From positions 28,771,915-28,835,914 of the forward strand of contig NC_081186.1 of the NCBI RefSeq assembly GCF_029867415.1: a DNA stretch of 64,000 bases, written 5' to 3'. A model generated the notes under the pieces. It did no database searches. It was not told the DNA's origin and saw nothing but the letters and a program-made list of their open reading frames with translations. Each line of letters opens with the position of its first letter. Position 1 is the stretch's first letter. Positions 44,918 to 55,999 of the stretch are shown one piece after another. Source of the DNA: Vicia villosa (lineage: Eukaryota > Streptophyta > Magnoliopsida > Fabales > Fabaceae). Position numbers and translations under genes: made by a program.

Positions 44918-46065
44918 GAGAGGATGAGATACCTGTTGTGAGAAACCTGCTATGCGATGTTATGAATGCAAATGCAATGTTTTCAAGGATCTATAGGAAA
45001 TTTAGTTTGCGACGTTAGGAAATGATTGGTTGCGTCTTTGTTTGAAGAACTATGATTCTGGGATGTTCTTCCATGGGAATCAAGCTCACCATATCCATTA
45101 GGTCATAGCCTCTGATTCGGGATACTTCTAAATTTGAAGGAGTATGGCTAGAGGAAAATAAATCTTCTTGCCCCTTGATAGGTACCGAGTCTCTGAATCG
45201 GAAGGTACGTGGCTAGAGGAAAATAAATCCTCTTGCCCCTAGATAGGAATTCAGTCCTTGATAAGAGCACCTGAAATCGTGCGCCTTGAATTCCTAAGAT
45301 CCTTGAAAGGGTTAGTTAAATCATGTTATGCTTATGATGTCATGATGTCATGATGTCATGATGTCATGATGTTATGCAATGCATCAGGCAAAGCGTAAGA
45401 TAGTAAGAACGAGTGAGTCCCACAAGAGAACCTGCAAGAAAACCAAAGGGTTAGTAGCAAGCACAGACAAGTCACACAAGTGTCCTTAAGTTTAAAGGCT
45501 TGCGTGAAGTTCGTAGGTAACTACCCTCCCCACTGAAGTTAAGTTGGTTCAACCTGTCCTAGAATAGTAACCGGGTTCTATGGTGCTCATATCCCTGATC
45601 TTTCTCGCGGGCATTGTCTCAATATGGCACTCGATCGGCCAGCCAAAATCATCCCTATAGGCCAATCTCAATGAGTGTAGCATGGAGTATCAACCGGCTT
45701 TAGTCAGGAATCCAAAGCTAGCTATCTCGCTACTTCCTATAGGCCAAAGTCAAGTTCAACTAGGGTTCTAAGGGCGAATTAGTGCTTATGACACCACGCG
45801 GTAGCCAAATGTCTCCTCGATCATATTCAAGGGCCATCAGGACAAACCAAAGCATCGCACTAACGGTGGCCACCAATTCAACCATAACGATACATGTCGT
45901 ACAACCTCCCTGGTCTAATGCCACATACCTAAGGTACACTAGATCCGGGTGTAGGATCTTTCACACAGCAGAATACCCAAAACAGCCTTTAAAGATAAAG
46001 CAAACAAGTCAAACAAAATTAAAGTGATCCTAGCTCTAAGGTAACCCCTCTTTTATTCGAAAGCA
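44918..46065 (-). other. 5' leader of B
   Basis: Non-coding leader from gag remnant to PBS. It contains an 8-bp (TGATGTCA)n run at about 45335-45370, the two-copy repeat shared with A (45150-45245), and blocks conserved with the A and D leaders (45480-45560, 45590-45650). Confidence 0.65.
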
Positions 46066-46083
46066 TCCCCAGCAGAGTCGCCA
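46066..46083 (-). other. Primer binding site of B (Ogre type)
   Basis: Minus strand TGGCGACTCTGCTGGGGA, four bases from the LTR end at 46088. Confidence 0.9.
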
Positions 46084-46087
46084 GTTC

Positions 46088-49000
46088 TGTAATACGCTGA
46101 ACTGACTTTTTTATCGAAATGTCGCGGATAGCAAGAGTCGCCACCGACTTTTATTTTATCCAATTGGAAAGGCAAAAAGAACAGGAAAGACCTTGGAAAG
46201 ATTTTGAGTTCGGGGGTAGGTTATACAAAGGGAAGGTGTAAGGCACCCTTTGCATCCATGGTTATCCATGGGCTCTTAATTGCTTAGCTCACTTGTTTGT
46301 TTGAAAAGTTTGAAGTGTCGTGTGTGAATAGTAAAAAGATTTCGTTAAGGACTTTAGCTTGTAAATAAGCGTAGCTTTGTTTTGAAAGTATTTGAAAGGA
46401 GGTGTGAAAAGTATTTTGAAAGTTTGATTTGAATATGAGCAATCAATTAAGAATTACCTACCCTAAGATCGTCTTTCGTGTTCTTTAAGTCTTTCGGGTG
46501 AAAGGGTCTAACCATACCATGAGGGGGCAGGAAGTCTTTCAATTGGATGTGCGGGTCATCGAAGGGTCATCGAGTGATTGTTTGCCATAAGACTGTCCCA
46601 TGCCTTTGAGAGGCAGGTAGTCTAAGGGAAGGATATAATAGTCATTTTAAGGCATCATGCGAGGATACCTTAGCAATTTGGGACAATCATTTTATAAGGC
46701 AACATCGAGGAGTTTTCAATAACTTTGAAGGCGACAGGCAACATTGCTTTAGGTATCCTCGGAATTGAGGGACTTGACTATTTTTAGGCAACAAAATTAA
46801 GGCAACCAATTAATAAGGCAACAGGCAACAAGAGGAATTACCCTAGAGGTGTGTGTGTGGCACAATCAAGTGGTTTAGTTCGAATATTTAATCTTGTAAT
46901 TAGTTATCCTAATTCTGTTAAAGGCTTGCACTCCCTAAGATTACTAATCACGCAGTTAATATAAAATAACAGCAGAAATAAAATTTCCTAGCTATTACAA
47001 TAAACACCTGCGGGAATGGGGGAATTAAAAGGCAGCAGAAAAAGGGTAACAGAAAAATAAAAGATCTTTGAATTCCTTGATCTTCCTCGAACCCTTGATT
47101 GACTCTGATCATCTGAGAATTAACAGAAAATAATGGAGTGAGTGTAAGAGAAGTTCCTTAACAGATGAAGTAAACCCTAGTTTAACCTATAAGGCAAACG
47201 TAACAATTAATAAAAATTAAATATAAGAAAAAGAGTCGGAACTTAGCTTTTTAATTGGCAAGGCGCGTAGTCGGCAGATTTTCGATTAACCATGAAAAAT
47301 CAGAATGAAAAGGAAAAGAATTGGGTGCGAAAATAAAAGCATGAAAAGTTGAAAAGGGAATGAAAAGGCGAATAAAATATAGTTAAGAAAAAAAATCAAA
47401 GTTAAAAACCTTAGACAAATCCAAAGATTAAAACCTAAGGGTTATAGTTAATAGACAACTCTTACATTGTTGATAATTTATGTTTACCCGTGGTTTATTG
47501 ATTAAGGCTAAACTTTAAAGATAGAAATTAACCCTAATCTCTCAAACCTAAATTATAAATTAATTATCTTAATTAATTAATTAATCCTAAATTAAACTAT
47601 TCTAATTTTACCCTAAAAATTATTACTAAATTAATTAAAAGTAAAACCTAATGATTTAAAATAACTAACACCAACCCTAATCTTAATTTTAATAGTTAAT
47701 TATTGGTTAGTTAGTGATTAAAAATTAATGGATGATTACTAAGTAAGAAAATAAAATAAAAAAATGAAGAAAAACAAGAAAGAAAACAACCTGGTAGTGG
47801 CTGAGGGCGTTGGAATCTAGTGCTGTGCAGTCTTGGGAGTCCATGGTGCACACACGTTCTCAAGAGCATTGGATCAGCTGATATGGACATCTTGTGGTGA
47901 TGCTGTGAGGGCGCATCGTGAACCTGCGTGTGCTGGGCGCACTGGATCTGCAGATAAAACGTTAGAGAGAAAAAAAATGGTGTCATCGCTGGGACTCGAA
48001 CCCCCAACACTGACTTCGTGTAAATCTCTTGTGACCAAGGGTGCTGAATGTTTATGCTGTTAGTATATTGATAAAAAAATATTAAATACAAAACAATTAT
48101 TGAATGGAAAAGTCAAACATTAAACCAATGCTGGGCCCACTTCTGTACGTGTAGCCAATGAACGTGGGAGGGAGAACCAGACGAGATTGACTGGCGAATC
48201 AAGACGCTCCACGCGAGGTCAACGAGTCACGCTCACTATTCTTCATCTCTACCAAGATTTAGCCACGGTTTTGCTTGAATTTTCACTAGAAATTAGCTGC
48301 GAGAATCCATGGCTAATACCTGCAAAATTTAAAACGCAGAACACGATCCAAACACAAGCATAAAGTACCCTGGTCCACTTAAATTCGTCCCCTGATTAAG
48401 AATATGGGGTTTATTTAGCCTGAAACAGCTTGTTGATAGGAAAACGAAACCCTTCATGGATTGAGCCCTAACAATGGTGGGTTCTGATTCATATGTGAAA
48501 GCTTACATGTTATGAATCAATTCTGTCTCAACCAATCTCCTGAATCTAAAAAAGCTCACAAAACACGTGAATACGAAATGAATTCATAAGTATGGAATTT
48601 TGAAGATACTTACCCACGTTGAAGGTGATGAGCATGCTCGGGACTGGATTGGTCTTGATCAAAACCGTGAATGTACTCTTGGGAACTTGGGGAGAAGAAT
48701 GAAACGGTTATAACCGATTGAATGTGGCTGCCACTCGAAACTTTGTGTGCCCTAGTTCAGAAATATTTTTGCACGTGAAACCCTGATTCTTTTCTCTCCA
48801 ATTTTTCCTTTCCCTCTTGTTGAATAAATAGAGAATATATATAGTGAAGGGATTAGGGTAAAAGATTTGATCAATTTCCAATAATTGAAGAGAAAAATAT
48901 TTGATTGGACAATCATTTAAATTTTTGGAAATCATGCCATTCTTGGACTCAATCTTATATTTTCCTCTTTCCATGCATTTGGGACTATATATTTGCCATA

Positions 49001-50029
49001 TTAATTAATTGAATTTGATTAAAAAATCAATTTTTGATTTTAAACAAATTATTTCATATTTTATATAACTTATTAATATTTAATTGAATTAAAATCCAAA
49101 TAAATAAAATAAATATTATAAACATGAAATAATTGGTCCAAGAATCTTCAAATAGTCCACAAGCACGTTTCAAGCCCATATTTTAGGCCCAATGGTCCAA
49201 AGATTCATTTTCGCTGATATTGTCTTTTGTGTATTTTTCCAAAACTGCCTAACTTTACCAAATCATAACTCTCTCAATAATGATCATATGAAGGTGTTCT
49301 AGGACTTTTTAGAAAGCTTAAAGAGTCCTCTAAAATCTTCTTTTGGTTTCATCTCAATAGAGTCTACCATGTTCAAGTTATGAGCTTTAAAAAAAACGAC
49401 TTTTTGCGATTCTTTATAAGAACCTGTAATGTTTTGACTTATATCTCATATGCGGAAGCATTTCTCGACCTCGGACCCAACATAAAAGTTGTAGAGAATG
49501 AAATTTCCTTGAAGATAGGCTTTGGTTAAGGAATTTATGATATTCCATGTGGGAGTTATGGCCGGTCAAAGTTCAGTTGACTATCTCCCTAAAACCCTAA
49601 TTTAGAAACTCAGGTTCTTGATGATTCTGGAGCTTTTCTTGATGAATCATGATCAATCCTTGATCAAATGATGAATGATACTTCATAATGAGGATGTTGG
49701 CCAAAAATCAAGAATTTTGACTGTACTTTGACCATAATTGACTTTTAGGTCAAACTAGTCGACTGTTGACTATTTGAGCTTTTGTCTAGGCAATCTTGTG
49801 AATCAGAGTTTGATTCTTGGCATGAGGACCCTTTTGAGCATATGAGAGGCCATGGAGTCTACTTGAGGTATCAGAAGTTAATTTTACTTTGAGAAGATCA
49901 AAACCCTAGTTTGAGGGTTGTTGTTTAGGGGAGAGACTGCATGTTTTCTTCTTGTATGTCTTTAAGCATTTGAAAGTCAGATGGACTGAAATATGAATAA
50001 ATATGTTGGGCAAATTTTGGGGTTTGACA
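46088..50029 (-). repeat. 5' LTR of B, 3942 bp
   Basis: Ends TGTAATACGC...GGGGTTTGACA. It keeps sequence lost from the 3' LTR (47400-47690 and a 40-45 bp block near 49490-49530). tRNA-like module at 47978-48048, TATA-like box at 48834-48844. A strong donor-like sequence ACGTGG|GTAAGTATC lies at 48605-48619 (GGTTAAG in the other LTR). Confidence 0.93.
47978..48048 (-). other. tRNA-like module in the 5' LTR of B
   Basis: B box GGGTTCGAGTCCC as in the 3' LTR, A-box-like AGCACCCTTGGTCAC, and terminal ATGACACCA-type end. Confidence 0.6.
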
Positions 50030-50621
50030 GTGAGTATCTTGTTTCACAATCGGTAAACTTTTTTCTAAGATAGTAGATTGCATGCTCTTTTCGGCCAGAC
50101 TCGTCATGTTGCCCCAGTACATACCCCATTGAATCTTCTAACACTGTTAGGTACATTATCAGAGGTCTTCCTTCCACTGGCGGTAACAAGATTGGTGGTT
50201 TTTGAAGATATTCTTTGATCTTATCAAAGGCTAATTGGAATTTGTCGTTCCATATTTCCACTTGATCTTTCTTCAACAATTTGAAGATTGGCACACAAGT
50301 AGTAGTCAGATGGGCAATAAATCTGGCGATGTAGGTCAGACGTCCCAAGAATCCTCTGACTTGTTTCTCGGTACGGGGGTATGGGCATTTCTTGAATGGC
50401 TTTGACTTTGGCAGGATCAACTTCAATACCCTTGCTGCTGACGATGAAACCTAAGAGTTTACCGGATCTCACTCCAAAGGTACACTTGTTTGGATTCAGT
50501 CACAACCTGTACTTCCTGAGTCTGTCAAACAGCTTGTGCAGATGACCCAGATGTTCTTCTTCGGTGTTGGACTTTGCAATCATATCATCCACATAAACCT
50601 CTATTTCCTGATGAATCATAT
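50030..50621 (-). pseudogene. C pol: RT C-terminal half and start of RNase H
   Basis: Minus strand from 50621: IHQEIEVYVDDMIAKS with the RT catalytic YVDD (50584-50595), then HLGHLHKLFDRLRKYRL, a TGA, LNPNKCTFGVRSGKLLGFIV and GIEVDPAKVKAIQ. A one-base frameshift near 50380 leads to RTEKQVRGFLGRLTYIARFI. RNase H then begins (YVLGQHDESGRKEHAIYYL, KKFTDCETRYSL) and is cut by B at 50030. D cuts the upstream side at 50622. Confidence 0.9.
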
Positions 50622-50858
50622 TGTTATACCCCAAAATTTGCCCGCATTATTTTTCAAGAAAACTCCAATCTGAAAATTAAGAGTCTCATATAATCATGGA
50701 TTTTTATTTCAACAAATATCCTGACATATGAAATACTTAGTTTTTAGAATTTTTCTTATACAGTAATTTGGCTTGCAGTTGAATTTATTCTTACGCAAAC
50801 GCCAAATACTGTTTATTACTTCACACATGCTATTTATTTATTTACAGATAAATAGTAC

Positions 50859-50917
50859 TGACACAATTGGTACAGAGTTAAATCTTTTTGCAGGCGCAGA
50901 ATCAGGAAACTCAGACT
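50859..50917 (+). other. tRNA-like module in the D LTR
   Basis: A-box-like TGACACAATTGGTA (50859-50872) and degenerate B-box-like GGAAACTCAGACT (from 50905), 46 nt apart; homologous to C 33207-33265. Confidence 0.5.
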
Positions 50918-51157
50918 GTACTGGTAACAAGTAGATTATTATTATCTTTTGTTTCCCACTAATTTTGGTACTATATTCCATTATTTTCAAAAATCTTTTC
51001 AAATCTCTTTTTCAAAAATCAAATCCTAATTTTATTCTCCACATCTCTCTTTTTCCCAACACTATCATACACTTTCTTTCAAATCTTACTTCCACTCAAA
51101 TTTTCCTTTTGTACGGAATCACATCATTCCCCAACGTCTCTATCCTTCTTTCCATTC

Positions 51158-51165
51158 TATAAATA
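51158..51165 (+). promoter_or_regulatory. TATA box of the D LTR
   Basis: TCTATAAATACC; no ATG occurs between it and the micro-ORF ATG at 51258. Confidence 0.7.
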
Positions 51166-51257
51166 CCTCTCATTTTTTCATAAAAATCTCACATCAAATT
51201 CTAATTCATCTCTCAAATTTCTACTTCATAATCCATCCTTTCTTCTTCCCCGACAAA

Positions 51258-51425
51258 ATGGCGAAGCGGTGGGAAACGTGTTTTCTTATGGTCATCACCA
51301 TTGCTACGGTGATCATGTCTTTCTTCTGTCTACATAGCCCGGAACACTGTGGACCTGGGATGCTTATGCTCCCAATCATCTACATGTTACTATTTGTAGC
51401 ATGGGTTATCAATCGTCATTCTTAA
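51258..51425 (+). CDS. LTR micro-ORF of D: 55-residue two-helix membrane-type peptide
   Basis: ATG in strong context (ACAAAATGGCG), the first AUG about 93 nt after the TATA box, so it would be the first ORF on the LTR-driven transcript. The peptide has a basic start (MAKRW), hydrophobic segment 1 (about residues 9-25, FLMVITIATVIMSFFCL), a short loop with His, two Cys-region residues and Gly (HSPEHCGPG), hydrophobic segment 2 (about 36-51), and a polar tail NRHS. The layout predicts two membrane helices. The C LTR has the same frame with no indel over 168 bp. No known family recognised; not part of the described Ogre gene set to my knowledge. Expression is unproven. Confidence 0.55.
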   Translation: MAKRWETCFLMVITIATVIMSFFCLHSPEHCGPGMLMLPIIYMLLFVAWVINRHS

Positions 51426-51940
51426 AATTTGCCGTATTTCTTATTTCTTAAATGTACCGTTTATTCGTCGTACTGTTCAATATAGTATGTAATATTTGTA
51501 CTGTCAGTATTAAATGTTGTATTACTTGTCATAATATTGTTTAATTACTCAGATAATATTTTATGTGTTTTCTGCCAGTCAAATATTCATTTTTCTGTGC
51601 ATTAAATGATTTTCAGGGTTATTATCGGTAATTTTGCCCGCATACAGTAAATATTAGTTATTTATTATGTCTGTGTTTCTAACAAGTCATGTAAATAACT
51701 TTCATTTTTCACATAAAACAAAAACAACAAAAAAGAAAATTAACTTTGACTGTTGATTTTTCACTCTAACTGCTACGTCAATACCTGGACAGTCAGTCGA
51801 CAGCCAAACTGCTGGCAGTACAATTCTCATTGTTTTGTACCATCAATCAAATCAATCTTTCACAATTCAAAATTCCAAGATTTTTGTTCTAGAAGTCTTC
51901 TGAATATCACGCGATTAGCAGAGACTCAACACTGCACAAA

Positions 51941-51952
51941 AATCAGGTACGC
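51941..51952 (+). promoter_or_regulatory. Candidate 5' splice site in the D LTR
   Basis: AATCAG|GTACGC, identical in C. It could pair with acceptor-like TTTTTGTAG at 55988-55996 just before the ORF1 ATG. Inference. Confidence 0.35.
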
Positions 51953-54900
51953 TTAACTGTCTCCTACATAAACAGTCCCTGACTAGGGTTTTCTTGTTTT
52001 TACAGGAGAAACAAGTTTTTGAGAGCTCAAATGGATTTCATACACATCCATATATCTCAAAGTACCATCATACAAATTTTCAAACTTCAATTCACTCAGA
52101 CGCACCGTCAGCAGCTCAAACAGTCAACACACGACCCGTTTGACCAAAAAAGTCAACAGACAGTCAAAAATGAATTTTTTTGTCAAAGTCCATATTTTGT
52201 CAAAGGATTCATCATTTGATCATTGGATGATCATAATTCATCAAGGAAAGATCAAAAATCAACAAAACCCTAAGATTCAAAATTAGGGTTTTTGCCTGAA
52301 AAGTCAACTCAACTTTGACTGATCATAACTCTCTCATCCTTCATCCAAAAAATTCAAACCAAAGCTTATTTTGAAGGAAATTCAATTATCTTTCAAATGC
52401 CATTGATCCCATGGTCATTGGATTCACCATTTGAAAAATATGATCAAAGACATTACAGGTCATTTTCAAAGTCAACAAAAAGACACTTTTTTCAAAAGGA
52501 CACACAAAGAGCATCAAAAATCATTTTGACATGAGACCAAAGGCATTGGTTAGAGGAATCTTTTAGGTTTCCAAAAAGTGCAAGATCTCCTTCATATGAC
52601 AAAAATTGAGGGATTTACACCTTGTTGAAGTTGGCTAAATTTTGGAAAATGCATAAAACCAACATTGCTCAAAAATGCATTTTTTTCCAAATGGGGCCAA
52701 GTTTTCATGGTTCAAACATCATTTCCATGATATTATGGGCCTCCCACGACCAAGACTAAGCCCACACCATTTTTATTTCATTTCTTGCATAATTTTATCT
52801 TATTTTAAGATTAAATTAAAAAGAAAAATGAAAGGATAATGGATGGCTTAAATCTTAAGCATGACTCACCCAAGGAATCTTCATTTTTCTGCAGAGAATT
52901 GAAGAGCAAGGCAAGAGCATTGAAGACAAGAAGACTTGGTCAATAATTCAAACCTTTTTAATATAAAAAAATTCAAGAATTCCACAAAGGCAACTAGATG
53001 CTTCTTAGCTTCAATTCTAAGCACTCAATGCTTATATATAGGCTAGCATACTTCAGTAATGAAGGGGACAAGTTCAGAAACAAAGCCTTACTCATAATAC
53101 ACTTGTAACCACTTGGAACTTTTTGAAAGAAATTCAAAATTCGAATTTTAGTTTCTAACTAGTTTCAGTTCAAACAAAGCATTCAAACATCATCTTTGAA
53201 CATCAATAAACGTATCCCAATCAATTACAAGCCTTGAAGCTCACTAAATCGAGCTATACAGGTCATAATTTGTTCAAACTTAAATCAATTCGTATCTGGT
53301 TATCCACGCATGCTTAACAAGATGTAGACATATAGTTGAGTTTGGTTTGATGTGTAGATCATTTCTGGAAACTTAATTGAAGTTTGAACACGTATACACG
53401 AAACTACCATTTTAGGGTTCATAGTTTCAAAATTAGGGCTTTCTGAAATAGGCAAAATTAGAGGTTCTAAGTGGTACCATTGAGTTCGTATGGATCAGAC
53501 GAATTGAATGGAGGGGTCGCGCCAAATTTATTTTTAGGTTTACCCCTATTCGTTATTTTGCAGGACATGTAGCTACAGCATAAAACCGTCACTAAAACCT
53601 TTAGTGACAGTTGCAGGCCTAAGCCAACGGACGGAGGAAGAAGACGAACTCGTGGCAGCCTCTCATTGGCTGCCCTGCGCGCGTTTGTTTTTTTTTAAAT
53701 ATATGATTCAGTGCTTTGCAGGCTATGTACGCATCATGCTCCCTCGTTTCAGTGACCACATGATCGTTCCAGTCACATCATCCAACGCTCCAGACAAAGC
53801 ACTCCTTACCATGGACTCTCAATCCCACCACACCTGATCAGTATCCTTTTTTTTTCTATTTTTATTTTAATTTCTTTGTTAAATTAATTAAAATAGTTTT
53901 TAAAAATCCAAAAAATACACAAAAAATATTTTTAGACTTCTAAAATAATATATCATTTTCTGAAATAAAAATATTTTATTTTTCTTCAAAATTTCAATAT
54001 TTTGCATAATTAATTAGTATATATTTATATATTTGCTTTTTAATTATTCTAACCAATCAAAAAATCATAAAAAAAATTGTTCTTTATATAGAATATTGTT
54101 TATATATTATAAACTAATTTTGTACATATTTTGAATAATTTTCTCTTTGAGTTTTAATTATTTGTATAATTATTTGTATAATTATGTATTAATTAGCTTA
54201 ATCAATTTCAAATCAATTTCAAAAATTCCAAAAAAATTAGTTTTGTTTTAAAATTAATTGACAAATATTTTGTACATATTTTAAACTTAATTTCTAGGTT
54301 TAAATTTATTTTCATCTTTTTTCTTCATTTTAATTTAATTAATCATGCATTAATTATAATTAAAACCAATCATAAAAAATCCAAAAAACATGCCTTTTAT
54401 TTTTCTTGCAATTTAAATTCCTAGATAAATGTATAGGATGTCAAATTCATGTAAATAGGCTAGTTTACATTTCCTGCACAATCGATGTAATAGCGTAGAT
54501 TTACTTTCCGCACTTTACATTTCCGCATTTTAATTTCCAGCAAATATAAACTGCGTGTATGTCAAAGATAAAATTGAACCGTTAGATCACTAACTTCAAA
54601 GATAAAATATCTGAATACAAACACAATCACACTTGCACCTCGTAAGGTAATCCCTTCTCATTCTTTTCAAAATCAAAGTCAAAATTCTACTGTTTTGAGT
54701 ACAAAATCGAACCTTTTGTTTATATCCGGTGAAAGGATAGATTTTTAAAGGAGATAAGGATAAAGACCTTACAACTCAGGGTAGACCTCCTAGTTTGCTT
54801 GCTCAAATCAAAACAAACAAAATTCTCATACACTGTTGTTTTTTCAAAACTTTCCAAAAAGGCAATACTTTGTATACATCCAAACACGGATTATTACAAA

Positions 54901-55323
54901 GTTAACGTTCTTTTCAAAACATCTTTCGAAAGATAAACAAGCATTTTGTATACATCCACACACGGATCATTACAAAATTCAATTTACAAAAGTATTTGAA
55001 ACCACATATGAGCATTCTAAAGCAATTGAAAAGTGATCGAAAAACAAGTGAGCTAAGCAAACTTAAGAGCCCATGGATAACCATGGATACAAAGGGTGCT
55101 AACACCTTCCCTTTGTATAACCTACCCCCTTACCCAGAATTTCTTAAAGGTCTTTTTTCTGTTTCTTTTATAAACCTTTCCTTAATTGGATAAAATAAAA
55201 GGTCGGTGGCGACTCTGTGAATTTTCAAAATGCGAAAGCATTAAGCGATAAAAAAAGAGTCAGTTCACGTATCTCTACTGAACAGAGGTATGGCCCGGGA
55301 TAAAAAACGGAGGTCCACAGAAC

Positions 55324-55341
55324 TGGCGACTCTGCTGGGGA
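55324..55341 (+). other. Primer binding site of D (Ogre type)
   Basis: TGGCGACTCTGCTGGGGA after the 4-nt spacer GAAC. Confidence 0.93.
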
Positions 55342-55999
55342 GATACTTTCAAAAAAAACAAAATGTTTTCAAAAGGGGTTACCTTAAGAGAATAAGTCAC
55401 TTCGATGTTTTCAATTGTTTGACTTGATTGCTTTATTTTTCAAAGGTTTGTTTGGGTATTTTGCTTGTGTGAAAGATTCTAACCCGAATCTCGAGATACC
55501 TTAAGTATATGACAATAGACCAAGGAAACTGTACGGCATGTACCGATACGGTTGATCTGGTAGTCATCGTTAGTGCGATACTTTAGTTTATACTGATGTC
55601 CCTTGAAAACGATCAAGGAGTATATTAGGCTTCCGAAATGTCATTAAACACTAATTTGTTTTAGAACCTTTTTAGTTGAACTTGACTTATGGCCTATTAA
55701 GTGGCTAGCTTTGAAATTGATCGAAGTTAGTTATCCTCGAGGAATATTTTGATCGGCCGCTCGAGCGCCGTATTGAGATGTTACTTCCAAGGATCATAGA
55801 ACCCGAATACTATTCTAGGACAGGTTTTAACCAACTCAACTTCAGTGGGGAGGGTATCACCTATCAGCTCCATGCAAGCCTTTAAACCTAAGGCTATTGT
55901 TTGATTTGTTTTTGTGTGCCACATGTTTGCATCATAAGCATATCATTTTTGCACCAAACACTTCAAGGATCAAAGAGTTTACCTTTGTTTTTGTAGGTA
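55342..55999 (+). other. 5' leader of D
   Basis: Non-coding. Contains blocks conserved with A and B leaders, e.g. AACTTCAGTGGGGAGGGTAT at 55839 and CTATTCTAGGACAGGTTTTA at 55811. Ends in TTTGTTTTTGTAGGTA directly before ORF1. Confidence 0.65.

Larger units (their letters stand above)
37480..50029 (-). mobile_element. Element B: complete non-autonomous Ogre-like retrotransposon, 12.6 kb
   Basis: LTRs at 37480-41124 and 46088-50029, TSD gtgag at 37475-37479 and 50030-50034. PBS TGGCGACTCTGCTGGGGA at 46066-46083 and PPT GGGGCAGC at 41125-41132, all on the minus strand. The interior (about 5 kb) keeps only degenerate gag pieces (44286-44917) plus a 28-bp array, hairpins and leader. It shares many interior blocks with A but has different LTRs. 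The LTRs differ by many substitutions and two larger indels, so B is older than A. Confidence 0.95.
28883..50621 (-). mobile_element. Element C: Ogre retrotransposon, 3' part, split by B and cut by D
   Basis: Minus strand, pieces in transcript order: RT and first RNase H (50621-50030), interrupted by B (37480-50029), then RNase H and integrase (37479-35417), 3' UTR (35416-33521), PPT, and 3' LTR (33512-28883). The coding line runs correctly across B (...ETRYSL | LEKTCCALAW...). D inserts at 50622, and the 5' part of C lies beyond D, outside the window. C has several stops, a frameshift and a repair scar, so it is dead. Confidence 0.9.
50622..55319 (+). repeat. 5' LTR of D, 4.7 kb
   Basis: Starts TGTTATACCCCAAAATTTGC and ends GAGGTCCACA, with the PBS 4 nt later. 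Contains a tRNA-like module (50859-50917), TATA box (51158-51165), micro-ORF (51258-51425) and donor-like site (51941-51952). 53830-54420 is very A/T-rich with nothing else seen. Confidence 0.93.

Noticed and set aside
45335..45370. (TGATGTCA)n run as a regulatory element
   Set aside because: Simple short repeat with no supporting context.
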